The position numbers and the translations under genes are program-made. This document shows, one piece after another, positions 37,753 to 46,365 of a stretch of DNA of 64,000 nt. Position 1 is the first letter of the stretch. Each line of letters starts with the position of its first letter. The DNA is from Sphingomonadales bacterium. GTDB lineage: Bacteria > Pseudomonadota > Alphaproteobacteria > Sphingomonadales > Sphingomonadaceae. The stretch is taken from positions 1 to 64,000 of the forward strand of contig JAIXYT010000008.1 in the NCBI GenBank assembly GCA_027490095.1, given 5' to 3'. The notes beneath the pieces are model-generated. The model saw nothing but the letters and a program-made list of their open reading frames with translations. It was not told the origin of the DNA and did no database searches.

Positions 37753-40101
37753 ATGCGCACCAGACTCTGTCTCATCCTGTGCCTGCTGGTGGCGCCGGTC
37801 GGAGCCGAAGCGGCGCCGCCGGCCACTCGTGCGCTCGCGGGTTCGCAGTTCCTGCCCGATGGCGCTGCGAAACATCTGCACAATTCCCAGGTGAAGCCGA
37901 TCTGGCTGTCGGAGGCAGCCTTTGCCTACCGACGCGATTCCGAGGGCGGCCAGCAGTGGGTGATCGCCGACAGCCGGACCGGGCAGACGCGCCCGGCGTT
38001 CGACCAGGCCGTGGTTGCCGCGGCGCTGGGCAAGGCAACGGGCAAGCCGGTGGAGCCGGGCGCCCTTCCGTTCGACGCGTTCCGCTTCACGCCCGACGGG
38101 CAGGCGATCCGCGTGGGTGTCGGCACCGACCTGTGGGAGTGCAGCCTGATGGTGGGGGGCCAATGCTCTGCGCTGCCGGGTGCGATGGTGGACAAGGCCG
38201 CCGGCAGCATGTCCCCCGACGGACGCTGGATTGCCTATGTGAAGGACGGGAACCTCCGCGTGCGCGCGGCGGATGGCAGCTCGGACCGGGCGCTGACGAC
38301 CGATGCGGTCGCGGACTGGGTCTACGCGGGCTCGACCGGAAACAGCACCTCGTACATCACGGTCCAGCGTTCGGGGGTGGGGCCGTCGCCCACCCTGCGC
38401 TGGTCGCCCGATTCCCGCCGAATCTTGACCCACCGCATCGACGAGCGCCGTGTGAAGTCGCTCTCGCTGCTGCAGAATGCGCCGGAGGACGGGTCGCTGC
38501 GGCCGAAGACATGGACCTGGCGCTATTCCTTCCCCGGCGAACCGGCCGCGATGCAGCAGCTGCTGATCCTGGATATCGCGACCGGCGCCCGCACCGACGT
38601 GCGGCTGCCGCCCGAACGGATGGGCTTCATGACCGCGATCGAGCTCAACCGGCTCTGGTGGGCGGCCGACAGCGCACGGGTCTGGTACGCCAACCGGATC
38701 GATCCCCATGCCATGAAGACCATCCTGCGGGAGATCGACGCCTCGACCGGGGCCGTGCGCGACGTGCTGACCGATTCGGGCAGCACCTATGTGGAGCAGG
38801 GCCCGATCGCCGCGCCGCCGATGATTCGGGAGACCGCGAGCGGGGACATCATCTGGTATTCGGCTGCCGACGGCCACGGCCATCTCTATCGCTACGACGG
38901 CCGGACCGGGCGGCTGCGCAACCGGATCACCTCCGGCCCCTGGATGGTTCGGGACCTGGTCCGGATCGACGAGGCGGGACAGCGAATCTTCTTTCTGGCC
39001 AGCGGCCGGGAAAAGGGGCGGAACCCCTATTTCCGCAAGCTCTACTCTGTGGGGTTCGACGGCCGGAACCTGAAGCTGCTGACGCCCGAGGACGCCGAGC
39101 ATTCCGTTTCAGGGCTGGGCGCCTTCCTGCCCGATCCGCTGAACCTCGGAAACCGGCGGGACGGCTTTTCGCCCGATGGCGGGCGCTTTGTCGTGACCCG
39201 GTCGCGTCCGGACCTGTTGCCCGTTTCCAGCCTCCGCACGGCGGATGGGGCCCTTGTCGCCGAGCTGGAGCGGGGGCGGCTGGTCGGCGTTGACATTCCG
39301 GCGGCCGCGATGCCGGAGCCGTTCGAGGCCCTGGCCGCCGACGGCCGGACGAAGCTTTATGGCGTGCTCTACCGGCCCCGGACCTTCGATCCGAAACGCC
39401 GCTATCCCCTGCTCGATTCGATCTACGGCGCACCGCAGGCGCGGCGTGCCAGCGAGGACTTCGCCTCTGTCCTGTTCGATCGGGGTGGCGCCATGCTGAC
39501 GGCAGAACATGGCATGATCACCATCACGCTGGATGCGCGGGGAACCCCCGACCGGTCGCAGGATTTCCTGATGCATGGCTATGGCAAGCTGGCCAACCCC
39601 GGCCTCGACGACCATGTCGCGGTCATCCGCCAACTGGCCGCGCGCTATCCTTACATCGATCTCGACCGGGTGGGAATCTGGGGTGTGTCGGGCGGGGGGT
39701 TTGCGACCGCGCGCGCGATGTTCGCCTATCCGGATTTCTTCAGGGCGGGGGTGGCCAATGCGGGCAACCACGACATCCGCGGGTATCTCGCCAACTGGGC
39801 GGAAATCTACCAGGGCCCGGATGTCGAGGGGAACTATGCCGCGGCCGCCAACCAGGCGCTGGCCGCCAATCTGAAGGGCAAGCTGTTGCTGATCCATGGC
39901 GAGATGGACGACAATGTCCACCCGGCGCACACGATGCGGGTGGTGGATGCGCTGATCAGGGCCGACAGGGATTTCGACCTTCTGATCGTGCCCAATGCCA
40001 ACCACGGCGCCTATCGCCAGCCCTATGTCTGGCGGCGGACGGTCGAGTATCTGGCGCGCAACCTGGGCGCCGAACCGGTGCCGGAGGCGTCTGCCCGCTG
40101 A
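37753..40101 (+). CDS. S9-family peptidase (dipeptidyl-peptidase IV-like), exported
   Basis: A 782-residue serine peptidase: signal peptide 1-21 (GAEAA), a beta-propeller DPP-IV N-terminal domain up to about residue 520, then a prolyl-oligopeptidase domain with GVSGGGFA (Ser about 647), Asp in HGEMDDNVHP (about 719) and His in NANHGAY (about 750). It removes N-terminal dipeptides in the periplasm. Divergent from the dgcN-like gene with operator-like elements on both sides of the shared region. A TetR gene follows in the same direction. Confidence 0.92.
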   Translation: MRTRLCLILCLLVAPVGAEAAPPATRALAGSQFLPDGAAKHLHNSQVKPIWLSEAAFAYRRDSEGGQQWVIADSRTGQTRPAFDQAVVAAALGKATGKPVEPGALPFDAFRFTPDGQAIRVGVGTDLWECSLMVGGQCSALPGAMVDKAAGSMSPDGRWIAYVKDGNLRVRAADGSSDRALTTDAVADWVYAGSTGNSTSYITVQRSGVGPSPTLRWSPDSRRILTHRIDERRVKSLSLLQNAPEDGSLRPKTWTWRYSFPGEPAAMQQLLILDIATGARTDVRLPPERMGFMTAIELNRLWWAADSARVWYANRIDPHAMKTILREIDASTGAVRDVLTDSGSTYVEQGPIAAPPMIRETASGDIIWYSAADGHGHLYRYDGRTGRLRNRITSGPWMVRDLVRIDEAGQRIFFLASGREKGRNPYFRKLYSVGFDGRNLKLLTPEDAEHSVSGLGAFLPDPLNLGNRRDGFSPDGGRFVVTRSRPDLLPVSSLRTADGALVAELERGRLVGVDIPAAAMPEPFEALAADGRTKLYGVLYRPRTFDPKRRYPLLDSIYGAPQARRASEDFASVLFDRGGAMLTAEHGMITITLDARGTPDRSQDFLMHGYGKLANPGLDDHVAVIRQLAARYPYIDLDRVGIWGVSGGGFATARAMFAYPDFFRAGVANAGNHDIRGYLANWAEIYQGPDVEGNYAAAANQALAANLKGKLLLIHGEMDDNVHPAHTMRVVDALIRADRDFDLLIVPNANHGAYRQPYVWRRTVEYLARNLGAEPVPEASAR

Positions 40102-40153
40102 CGGCCGGCAATCGCGGCTTGAAGTTCCAGCCCAAGCGGTGGATTTGGGGGCG

Positions 40154-40966
40154 ATGGCAGACGCAGCCAACTCTGAGGCGGACTCCGCACGCGTACCGGC
40201 AAGCCGCGGGCTGCCCGCGCATCTCTACCCGATGTCGTTCATCGAACGGCTGGAATTGCGACTTGCGGAGGATCCGCCGCGGCAGAAGGGCCAGCGCACG
40301 CGCGAGCGGCTGAAGATCGCCTGTGCGCGGCTGCTGGAGCGGAGCGGATTCCACAACCTGCGCGCCGGCGACGTTTCGGCCGAGGCGGGCCTAGCGGAGG
40401 GCAGTTTCTACTTATATTTCAAAGACAAGCGCGACATCACCGGGATCGTTCTTGGCGAGTTCCGGGACCTGTTCTTCGGACTGCAGCTCGGTCCGGCGGA
40501 TCGCGGCACCGGCAGCGCCTTCGAATCGATCCGCATGTCGAACCGGGTCTGGATCGCCTATGCCCGCGCCAATTCCGGCCTGCTGCGCTGCCTCTACCAG
40601 TTTGCCGACGAGGACAAGCTGTTCGGGGCAGAGATGCAGCAGCAGAACATGCGCTGGCATCTGAAGGTCATGCGATCGAACCAGCGGCGTGCCGGGCCGG
40701 GCGCCGGAAATGGTCTCGGCGATCAGGAGACCCTGCTGCTGGTCTATCTGCTGGGCGGCATGATGGACGATCTGGCCCGGCGGCTGATCGTCTATCCCGA
40801 TCCCGAACTGATCGGCGTGGTCGACGGCATGGGCGCCACCGACGAGACGCTGGCCGATGTTGCCTCGCTGATCTGGCTGCGCATCCTGCAGCCGGGTGTG
40901 GAGCCGCCGGGGTCGCTCGCCGACAGCGCGGGCGCCATTGCGGCGCTGCTGTTTCCACCTGGATAG
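40154..40966 (+). CDS. TetR/AcrR-family transcriptional regulator
   Basis: A 270-residue repressor with an N-terminal extension of about 40 residues before the HTH: QRTRERLKIACARLLERSGF, then VSAEAGLAEGSFYLYFKDKRD (about residues 78-98). The C-terminal effector domain is unassigned. ATG 40154 has TTTGGGGGCG just upstream. It precedes an acyl-CoA ligase; a TGAGA-N4-TCTCA palindrome lies between the two genes, with a second copy before the nearby MaoC gene. The effector is probably an acyl-CoA. Confidence 0.9.
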   Translation: MADAANSEADSARVPASRGLPAHLYPMSFIERLELRLAEDPPRQKGQRTRERLKIACARLLERSGFHNLRAGDVSAEAGLAEGSFYLYFKDKRDITGIVLGEFRDLFFGLQLGPADRGTGSAFESIRMSNRVWIAYARANSGLLRCLYQFADEDKLFGAEMQQQNMRWHLKVMRSNQRRAGPGAGNGLGDQETLLLVYLLGGMMDDLARRLIVYPDPELIGVVDGMGATDETLADVASLIWLRILQPGVEPPGSLADSAGAIAALLFPPG

Positions 40967-40984
40967 GTGTGCCGCGCAGGAATG

Positions 40985-40998
40985 TGAGAATTTTCTCA
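40985..40998. promoter_or_regulatory. Palindromic operator TGAGAA-TT-TTCTCA
   Basis: Perfect 6-base arms around TT, in the 94-base gap between the TetR gene stop and the acyl-CoA ligase GTG at 41061. The second copy at 43178 keeps TGAGA-N4-TCTCA. Typical size for a TetR operator. Confidence 0.6.
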
Positions 40999-41060
40999 TT
41001 TCCTTTCCCGCGCGTTCTCGATATCTCTTGGATCAGTCGACCGCAGATCCGGAGACCCCT

Positions 41061-42638
41061 GTGCCCCTTCCGCCGCGCCTTGCCCGCATTTCGGATTGCC
41101 TCGGCTGGCATGCCGAGCGCCAGCCGGACGCCGAGGCCGTTGTCCTGGACGGGCGGCGGCTGAGCTATGCGCAGCTCGCCGCAGAGGTGGACCGGATGGC
41201 GCGGGCGCTGATGGCGTCGGGCGTGGGCAAGGGGGATCGGGTCGGCACGTTGCAAACGCCGTCGCCCGATTTCCTCATTGCCTTCATCGCAACCGCCTCG
41301 ATCGGGGCGATCTGGGCCGGGCTGAACCCGAAGTATCGGCGCGACGAGCTTCTGCACCCTGTGCGCGACTGCCGGCCGAAGCTGCTGCTGGCGCGCCGGG
41401 AGGTGCAGGGACGCCGCTATGACGACGAGATCGCTGCCATGCGCGAGGCCGGGGGGATCGAGACGGTCGTCTGCTATGAAGGCGGGGACGCCGGGCTCGG
41501 CTTCCTGGCGCTGGCGGACTTTCTGGCGCGTGCCGACACGGTGACGCCTGCGGACCTGGCTGCCCGCCGGGCCGAAAGCGGGGGGCGCGAGGCCTGCCTG
41601 CTGGTCTATACCTCGGGCACCACCGGCACGCCCAAGGGGGCGGTTCTGCACCAGCAGGCGATCATCGACTTTGCCCTGGAGCAGAACCGCATCTGGCCGG
41701 TCGAGCCCAACCGTGCGCTCAACTATTTCCCCGTGAACCATGTGGGGTGCACGGTCGATCTCGCGATCCCCGTGCTGATGGCGGGCGGTTGCACCATCTT
41801 CCTGGAACAGTTCGATCCGGGGCGGACGCTCGACATCATGGAGGCCGAGCGCGTCAGCTTCTGGGGCAGCATCCCGGCGGTCTTCTCGCTGCAGCTTGCC
41901 GAACAGGCAAAGCGCGCCCGCGACCTGTCGGCCGTGCAGATGATCGTGTGGGAGGGGGCTGCGATCCCGCAGGACATTCTCGGCTCGCTTGCCGGATTCG
42001 GCGTGCCCATGGCCACCAACTATGGCCAGACGGAATCGACCAGCGCCATGGCTGCCGAGCCCCCGGGCACCGATCTGGAGCCGCTGCTGAACTCGGTCGG
42101 ATTTGCCTTTCAGGGTGTCGAGCTGCGCCTGCTTGCCGCCGATGGCAGCGATGTTCCCGACGGCGAGCCCGGCGAGGTCTGTGCCCGCTCGGGCTACAAT
42201 TTCCTGGGCTACTGGAACCGGCCCGAGGCGACCGCCGAGGCCTTCACTGCCGACGGCTACCTGCGCACCGGCGATCTGGCCGTGCGCCGCCCCGACGGGC
42301 GCTACCGGATCGTCGGCCGCGTGCGCGAGATGTTCAAGTCCGGCGGCTACAATGTCTATCCGCGCGAGGTGGAGATGCTGCTGGAAACGCACCCCGCGGT
42401 GACCCAGGCGGTGGTCGTCGCGGTGCCCGATCCGCTGTGGCAGGAGGTGGGAGTTGCCTATCTGACCCTGTCGTCCGCCGCGACGCCGGAGGAGATACTG
42501 GGCTATGCCCGCGCGCGGCTGGCCAACTACAAGGTGCCCAAGCGGCTGGTGATCGAGGCCGAGCTTCCGCTGCTGCCGGTCGGCAAGGTGGACCGCACGG
42601 CCCTGCGCAAGCGTGCGGTGGCGGATTTCGCCGGCTAG
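41061..42638 (+). CDS. AMP-dependent acyl-CoA synthetase/ligase
   Basis: A 525-residue adenylate-forming ligase: YTSGTTGTPKGAVLH (about residue 183), YGQTESTSAM (about 320), GRVREMFKSGGYNVYPREVE (about 420-440) and catalytic Lys in GKVDRTALRK (about 508). GTG 41061 follows GGAG with eight bases spacing. Forms a unit with the TetR regulator and the convergent MaoC hydratase; the stop codons of ligase and MaoC gene share CTAG. Substrate unknown; a fatty or branched-chain acid is likely. Confidence 0.9.
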   Translation: MPLPPRLARISDCLGWHAERQPDAEAVVLDGRRLSYAQLAAEVDRMARALMASGVGKGDRVGTLQTPSPDFLIAFIATASIGAIWAGLNPKYRRDELLHPVRDCRPKLLLARREVQGRRYDDEIAAMREAGGIETVVCYEGGDAGLGFLALADFLARADTVTPADLAARRAESGGREACLLVYTSGTTGTPKGAVLHQQAIIDFALEQNRIWPVEPNRALNYFPVNHVGCTVDLAIPVLMAGGCTIFLEQFDPGRTLDIMEAERVSFWGSIPAVFSLQLAEQAKRARDLSAVQMIVWEGAAIPQDILGSLAGFGVPMATNYGQTESTSAMAAEPPGTDLEPLLNSVGFAFQGVELRLLAADGSDVPDGEPGEVCARSGYNFLGYWNRPEATAEAFTADGYLRTGDLAVRRPDGRYRIVGRVREMFKSGGYNVYPREVEMLLETHPAVTQAVVVAVPDPLWQEVGVAYLTLSSAATPEEILGYARARLANYKVPKRLVIEAELPLLPVGKVDRTALRKRAVADFAG

Positions 42639-43141
42639 TTCAGGATTCTCGTGCCGCCGCCCTCGGCCGGCGGCACCCAGGCCGACAGCCATTCGGCCGC
42701 CAGCGCGGGCCGTTCCTCGCCCTCGATCTCGATCGTTGCGTGGATGGTCTTCAGCAGTCGGCCGCCGCGATCCTCGATGACCGGGCCCGAGACGAACCGC
42801 CCCCTGACCCGGCGGTTCACCGGGACCGGCGCAATCAGCCGGACGCGGTTGAAGCCGTAGTTCAGGAACACGCCCTGGCCGACCTGCGACACGTCCTGAT
42901 CGAGGATCTGCCTTAGAAGGTGCGACAGCAGCGAAAGGGTGAGGAAGCCATAGGACACGGTTCCGCCGAACGGTCCGTTCTCGGCCGCCCAGGCTGGATC
43001 CATGTGCAGGGGATCGAGGTCGAGAGTGACGGTGCCGAAGGTGTCAATCATGGACTGGTCGATCGTCACCCAGTCCGATACGCCGATCAGCGCGCCCTCC
43101 GGCATCGTCAGAAGCGGGGCCTTGTCCGTCAGCTTGTCCAT
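42635..43141 (-). CDS. MaoC-family acyl dehydratase (hot-dog fold)
   Basis: A 168-residue R-specific enoyl-CoA hydratase-like protein: FGTVTLDLDPLHMDPAWA with the catalytic Asp-His pair and FGGTVSYGFLTLSLLSHLL. Probably hydrates an enoyl-CoA produced from the acid activated by the neighbouring ligase. ATG 43141 follows AAGGGG. A TetR-type palindrome lies 37 bases upstream (43178-43191), indicating control by the adjacent TetR protein. Confidence 0.87.
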   Translation of the reverse strand: MDKLTDKAPLLTMPEGALIGVSDWVTIDQSMIDTFGTVTLDLDPLHMDPAWAAENGPFGGTVSYGFLTLSLLSHLLRQILDQDVSQVGQGVFLNYGFNRVRLIAPVPVNRRVRGRFVSGPVIEDRGGRLLKTIHATIEIEGEERPALAAEWLSAWVPPAEGGGTRILN

Positions 43142-43177
43142 CGCATGCCCCTTGCCCGAATGTGATTGCAATGAACA

Positions 43178-43191
43178 TGAGATAGATCTCA
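43178..43191. promoter_or_regulatory. Palindromic operator TGAGAT-AG-ATCTCA
   Basis: Perfect 6-base arms around AG, between the divergent MaoC gene (start 43141) and the beta-lactamase-fold gene (start 43258). It shares TGAGA-N4-TCTCA with the site at 40985, so both are probably bound by the TetR protein encoded at 40154. Confidence 0.6.
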
Positions 43192-43257
43192 CTTTTCACG
43201 TGCGTCAAGGCTTTTCGGCTGCCATAGGAGGCGGGAGAGAGCTGACCGGAGATTGAG

Positions 43258-45240
43258 ATGCGCCTTTTCCCCCTGCCTGTTGCAGCCGCCCTTCTGGCGT
43301 CCAGCGCTGCCCCCGTTCTCGCGCAGGCTGCTGCCACCACCCTCGAGGCCGATACGCCGCTGACGACTCCGTCGGGCAGCAGCTTCACGGCGCCTGCCGG
43401 CTGGACCCGGACCGGCAGTCCCGGCCTTACCGTCCTGACCGCGCCCGAGGGCGACCTTCGAGTCGTGGTGGCCGACGTGCCCAAGGCCGCGGACGCCAAT
43501 GCGGCGGTTGCCGCTGCCTGGGCGGCCCATGATCCCAAGGCCAACCGGAAGGTCCAGGTTTCCGCCCCGATGGCGGCTGCCAATGGCTGGGACGAGCAGG
43601 TCGGCTTTGCCTATGAGACCGCGCCCGCCGAGCGCGCTGTCGTGCAGGCCATTGCCCACCGCAAGGGCAGCGATTGGACCGTGGTGATCTTCGACGGCAA
43701 GATGCCGACCTTCGAGAAGCGGGCGTCTTCGGCCATGCTGGTGATGCAGAGCCAGCGGCCAGCGGGCTTCACGGCCGAGAATTTCGCCGGAAAGGCCGCC
43801 GCCCCGCTCGATGCCGCGCGAGTCGCCGAGCTGAAGGGTTTCATCCAGTCGGCCATGACGCAGCTGGACATCCCGGGGGTCGGATTTGCGCTGTTGGATG
43901 CGAACGGGGTGCTGTTCGAAGGCGGCCTTGGGGTCCGCAAGCTGGGCGACCCAGCGCCGGTGACGGCCGACACCCGCTTCATGATCGCGTCCAACACCAA
44001 GGGCCTTACCACCCTTCTGCTGGCGAAGCTGGTGGACGAGGGCCGCATCCGCTGGGACCAGCCGGTGACGGAGGTCTATCCGCCGTTCCGCCTGGGCAGC
44101 GATGCAACCACTGCCAAGGTGCAGATGCAGCACCTGATCTGTGCCTGCACCGGCCTTCCGCGGAAGGACTTCCCGATCATCTTCGGCGGCAGCAAGGACA
44201 TGCCGTCGTCGGAGACCTTCCGCCTGCTGGCGGCAACCGAGCCCACCAGCGGGTTCGGCGAAGGCTTCCAGTACAGCAACACCATGGCGGCGGCCGCCGG
44301 CTTCGTTGCAGGGCAGGTGCTGCACCCGGGGATGGAGCTGGGCGCCGCCTATGACAAGGCGATTGCCGACAAGGTGTTCAAGCCGCTGGGCATGCGCGAG
44401 ACCACGTTCAGCCTGGCGACTGCGCTGAAGGGCGACCATGCGTCGCCCCACTACAGCGGGCTGGATGGCAAGCCGGCGATCCTGAACATCGAGTTCAACA
44501 GCCTGGGCTATCCGTTCCGGCCGACGGGTGGCGCCTGGTCCACCCCGCGCGACATGATCCGCTATGTCGACAACGAGTTGCGCCAGGGCAAGCTGCCGAA
44601 CGGCACGCAGGCCTTCACGGCCGCGAATGTGCTGGAGCGCCGCCGCGCCGGGGTGCCCGTGGGGGCCGACAGCCGCTATGGCATGGGCCTTATCACGACC
44701 AATGTCGCAGGGGTGAAGGTGGTGCACCATGGCGGCGATGTCGGCGGCTTCAAGAGCGACATCTATGTGCTGCCCGAAGCGGGTGTCGGCGCGGTGCTGT
44801 TGACCAACGCCGACACCGGGGTTCACCTGCTGGTGCCCTTCATGCGCAAGCTGGTGGAGGTGCTGTATGGTGCGAAGCCCCAGGCCGATGCCGAGGTTTC
44901 TGCCGCAGCAGGACGCCTGAAGGCGCAGGCCGCGCAGGTGGCAGCCACCCTGCAGGTGCCGCCCGATCCGGCGACCGCAGCCGCGCTTGCGCCGCGCTAT
45001 TCGAGCCCGGACCTGGGCACCCTGACGGTCAAGCACGACGGGCCCAATGTGACCTTCCGCTTCACCGGGTGGGAAATTGCGATGGGCAGCCGCAAGGCGC
45101 CCGACGGCACGACGTCGATGGTGACGGCGGGCGCCGGCCTTGCCGGCTGGCTGCCCTTCATTGCGGGCACGAAGGACGGAAAGCGCACGCTGACCATCCG
45201 GGACGGGCAGCACGAATACACCTACACCGAGACGCCCTGA
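43258..45240 (+). CDS. Exported serine beta-lactamase-family hydrolase, two-domain
   Basis: A 660-residue secreted protein. Signal peptide 1-22 (VLAQ). Residues about 40-165 form an extra N-terminal domain of unknown type; the catalytic fold follows with SNTK (Ser about 244), YSN (about 339) and HHGG (about 490), and a C-terminal beta-rich domain. Such architecture is seen in D-aminopeptidases and esterases. Divergent from the MaoC gene with the TetR-type palindrome between. A strong hairpin lies just after its stop. Confidence 0.85.
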   Translation: MRLFPLPVAAALLASSAAPVLAQAAATTLEADTPLTTPSGSSFTAPAGWTRTGSPGLTVLTAPEGDLRVVVADVPKAADANAAVAAAWAAHDPKANRKVQVSAPMAAANGWDEQVGFAYETAPAERAVVQAIAHRKGSDWTVVIFDGKMPTFEKRASSAMLVMQSQRPAGFTAENFAGKAAAPLDAARVAELKGFIQSAMTQLDIPGVGFALLDANGVLFEGGLGVRKLGDPAPVTADTRFMIASNTKGLTTLLLAKLVDEGRIRWDQPVTEVYPPFRLGSDATTAKVQMQHLICACTGLPRKDFPIIFGGSKDMPSSETFRLLAATEPTSGFGEGFQYSNTMAAAAGFVAGQVLHPGMELGAAYDKAIADKVFKPLGMRETTFSLATALKGDHASPHYSGLDGKPAILNIEFNSLGYPFRPTGGAWSTPRDMIRYVDNELRQGKLPNGTQAFTAANVLERRRAGVPVGADSRYGMGLITTNVAGVKVVHHGGDVGGFKSDIYVLPEAGVGAVLLTNADTGVHLLVPFMRKLVEVLYGAKPQADAEVSAAAGRLKAQAAQVAATLQVPPDPATAAALAPRYSSPDLGTLTVKHDGPNVTFRFTGWEIAMGSRKAPDGTTSMVTAGAGLAGWLPFIAGTKDGKRTLTIRDGQHEYTYTETP

Positions 45241-45246
45241 TCGCTG

Positions 45247-45284
45247 GACCGGTGCGGTGCCGCCTTGGGCGGCACCGTCCGGTC
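45247..45284. terminator. Bidirectional hairpin terminator
   Basis: GGTGCCGCC (45256-45264) and GGCGGCACC (45268-45276) pair perfectly around TTG; outer GACCGG (45247-45252) and CCGGTC (45279-45284) extend the stem. It lies between the convergent hydrolase and XRE-cupin genes, immediately after both stops. No T-run. Confidence 0.65.
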
Positions 45285-45966
45285 ATGTGCCGATCGGAGA
45301 GTGGTGTTCCAGCAGGGACTGCATCTGGTCCGGCTCGCCGCTGGCGCAGGCGCCGATGACGATGGCGCCCTCGCAGTCCTCGGCGAGGATGTAGGCATGA
45401 CCCATGTTGCTGTCGAGGTAGATGGATTCGCCTGGCCCGAGCACGACCGGATCGTAGAATTCGGTGAAGACCTTCACCTTCCCCTCGATCACATAGATCC
45501 ATTCCTCGCCCGAATGGCGGACGAGATGCCCGAATTCGGCCAATGTGCGCGCGCGGACATGGGTGATGATGGGCACCATGCGCTTCTGACGAAGCTCGGG
45601 TGACAGGTAGAAATAGTCGTAGTTGGGCGTGCTGACGCGCAGCGCCTGTTCGATCGTGCCTATGCTGCGGCGCGCGGTCACCCGCTCGGGCGCGGAAACG
45701 GCCTCGGGTTCCGCAAACAGCTCGGACAGGCGCATGTTCAGCCGCTCGCTGAGCTGCAGCAGACGGTCGTAGGTGAGCGTGAGCCGGTCGTGTTCGATCT
45801 TGGAAAGTGTGCTGATGGGGATACCCGACCGCACGCTCATTTCCTTGAGCGTCCAGCTGTTGCGGACCCGGAGCGAGCGCAGGAGCGAGCCGAGCGTGGG
45901 CTTGGCCGGTCGTGCAGCCTCGCTCGGAGCGGCCGATACCCGTACTGAACCGACTTTGCCTGCCAT
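45283..45966 (-). CDS. XRE-family regulator with C-terminal cupin
   Basis: A 227-residue regulator. An XRE helix-turn-helix is at about residues 24-75 (LRVRNSWTLKEMSVRSGIPI then STLSKIEHDRLTLTYDRLLQ), and a cupin sensor domain at about 140-215 (HSGEEWIYVIEGKVKVF, LGPGESIYLDSNMGHAYI). This class (PuuR/SutR-like) controls amine, amino acid and peptide catabolism and binds a small effector in the cupin. ATG 45966 lies 7 bases after GAGGCAGG; the frame is open further, into the transporter remnant. An identical 15-base copy of the 24127 element lies upstream at 46280, so this is the likely regulator of that motif. Confidence 0.88.
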   Translation of the reverse strand: MAGKVGSVRVSAAPSEAARPAKPTLGSLLRSLRVRNSWTLKEMSVRSGIPISTLSKIEHDRLTLTYDRLLQLSERLNMRLSELFAEPEAVSAPERVTARRSIGTIEQALRVSTPNYDYFYLSPELRQKRMVPIITHVRARTLAEFGHLVRHSGEEWIYVIEGKVKVFTEFYDPVVLGPGESIYLDSNMGHAYILAEDCEGAIVIGACASGEPDQMQSLLEHHSPIGT

Positions 45967-46261
45967 ATGCCTGCCTCTACCAGCCGAAGTCGGAAACGCA
46001 ATCAGGTCGCATCGCCCAGCCCCCTTGCCCGTCACGGGAGCGAGGGCCGCGAAGGCGAGCCCGAGCCCCAGCGCGCCGGCGGCCATCTTTGCAAGCGGTG
46101 TCGGCTCTGCTCCGGCGCGGGTCCACCAGCCGACCAGCAGCGCCCGCATTCCGTGGAAGGAGAACGTCTCCCACATTTCGGTGCGGGACAGGATGGTGAG
46201 CCGGGGGCTGGCCGAACCTGGATCTGGATGGCCTGACGGCGTGGGCGGTGGTGTCGGTCAT
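45967..46261 (-). pseudogene. Remnant of a POT/PTR-family oligopeptide transporter
   Basis: Reading the minus strand from ATG 46261 gives MTDTTAHA, then after a one-base frame change GHP, followed by TEMWETFSFHGMRALLV, the hallmark N-terminus of proton-dependent oligopeptide transporters (GHP...TEMWERFSYYGMRALLV). It jumps directly to WWTRAGAEPTPLAKMAAGA and LGLGLAFAALAP, which resembles the TM7-8 region of the same family, then ends. About 70 of roughly 500 residues remain. The change of frame and internal loss show a broken gene. The remaining frame runs in-frame into the XRE-cupin gene. Identification is from memory of the family signature. Confidence 0.68.
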
Positions 46262-46279
46262 CCCGAAAAGGACTATTCC

Positions 46280-46294
46280 ATCCTGATCGGAAAA
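46280..46294 (-). promoter_or_regulatory. Operator element near the XRE-cupin gene
   Basis: Minus strand TTTTCCGATCAGGAT, identical over 15 bases to the left arm of the dyad at 24127. TTGCAG sits just upstream and AATAGT 17 bases later, so the operator would again fill the promoter spacer. It lies 19 bases before the start of the transporter remnant and also in the region before the hydrolase at 46366. Confidence 0.55.
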
Positions 46295-46365
46295 CTGCAA
46301 TCGCAGTGGAATCGGAGCCGGCAAGTTTCGACCGGAGTTGGAGGGACACGATTCGGAGGATGCGC

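Noticed and set aside
45967-46176. Extended N-terminus of the XRE-cupin regulator
   Set aside because: The extension resembles a POT transporter fragment, not a regulator domain; a ribosome site precedes the internal ATG 45966.
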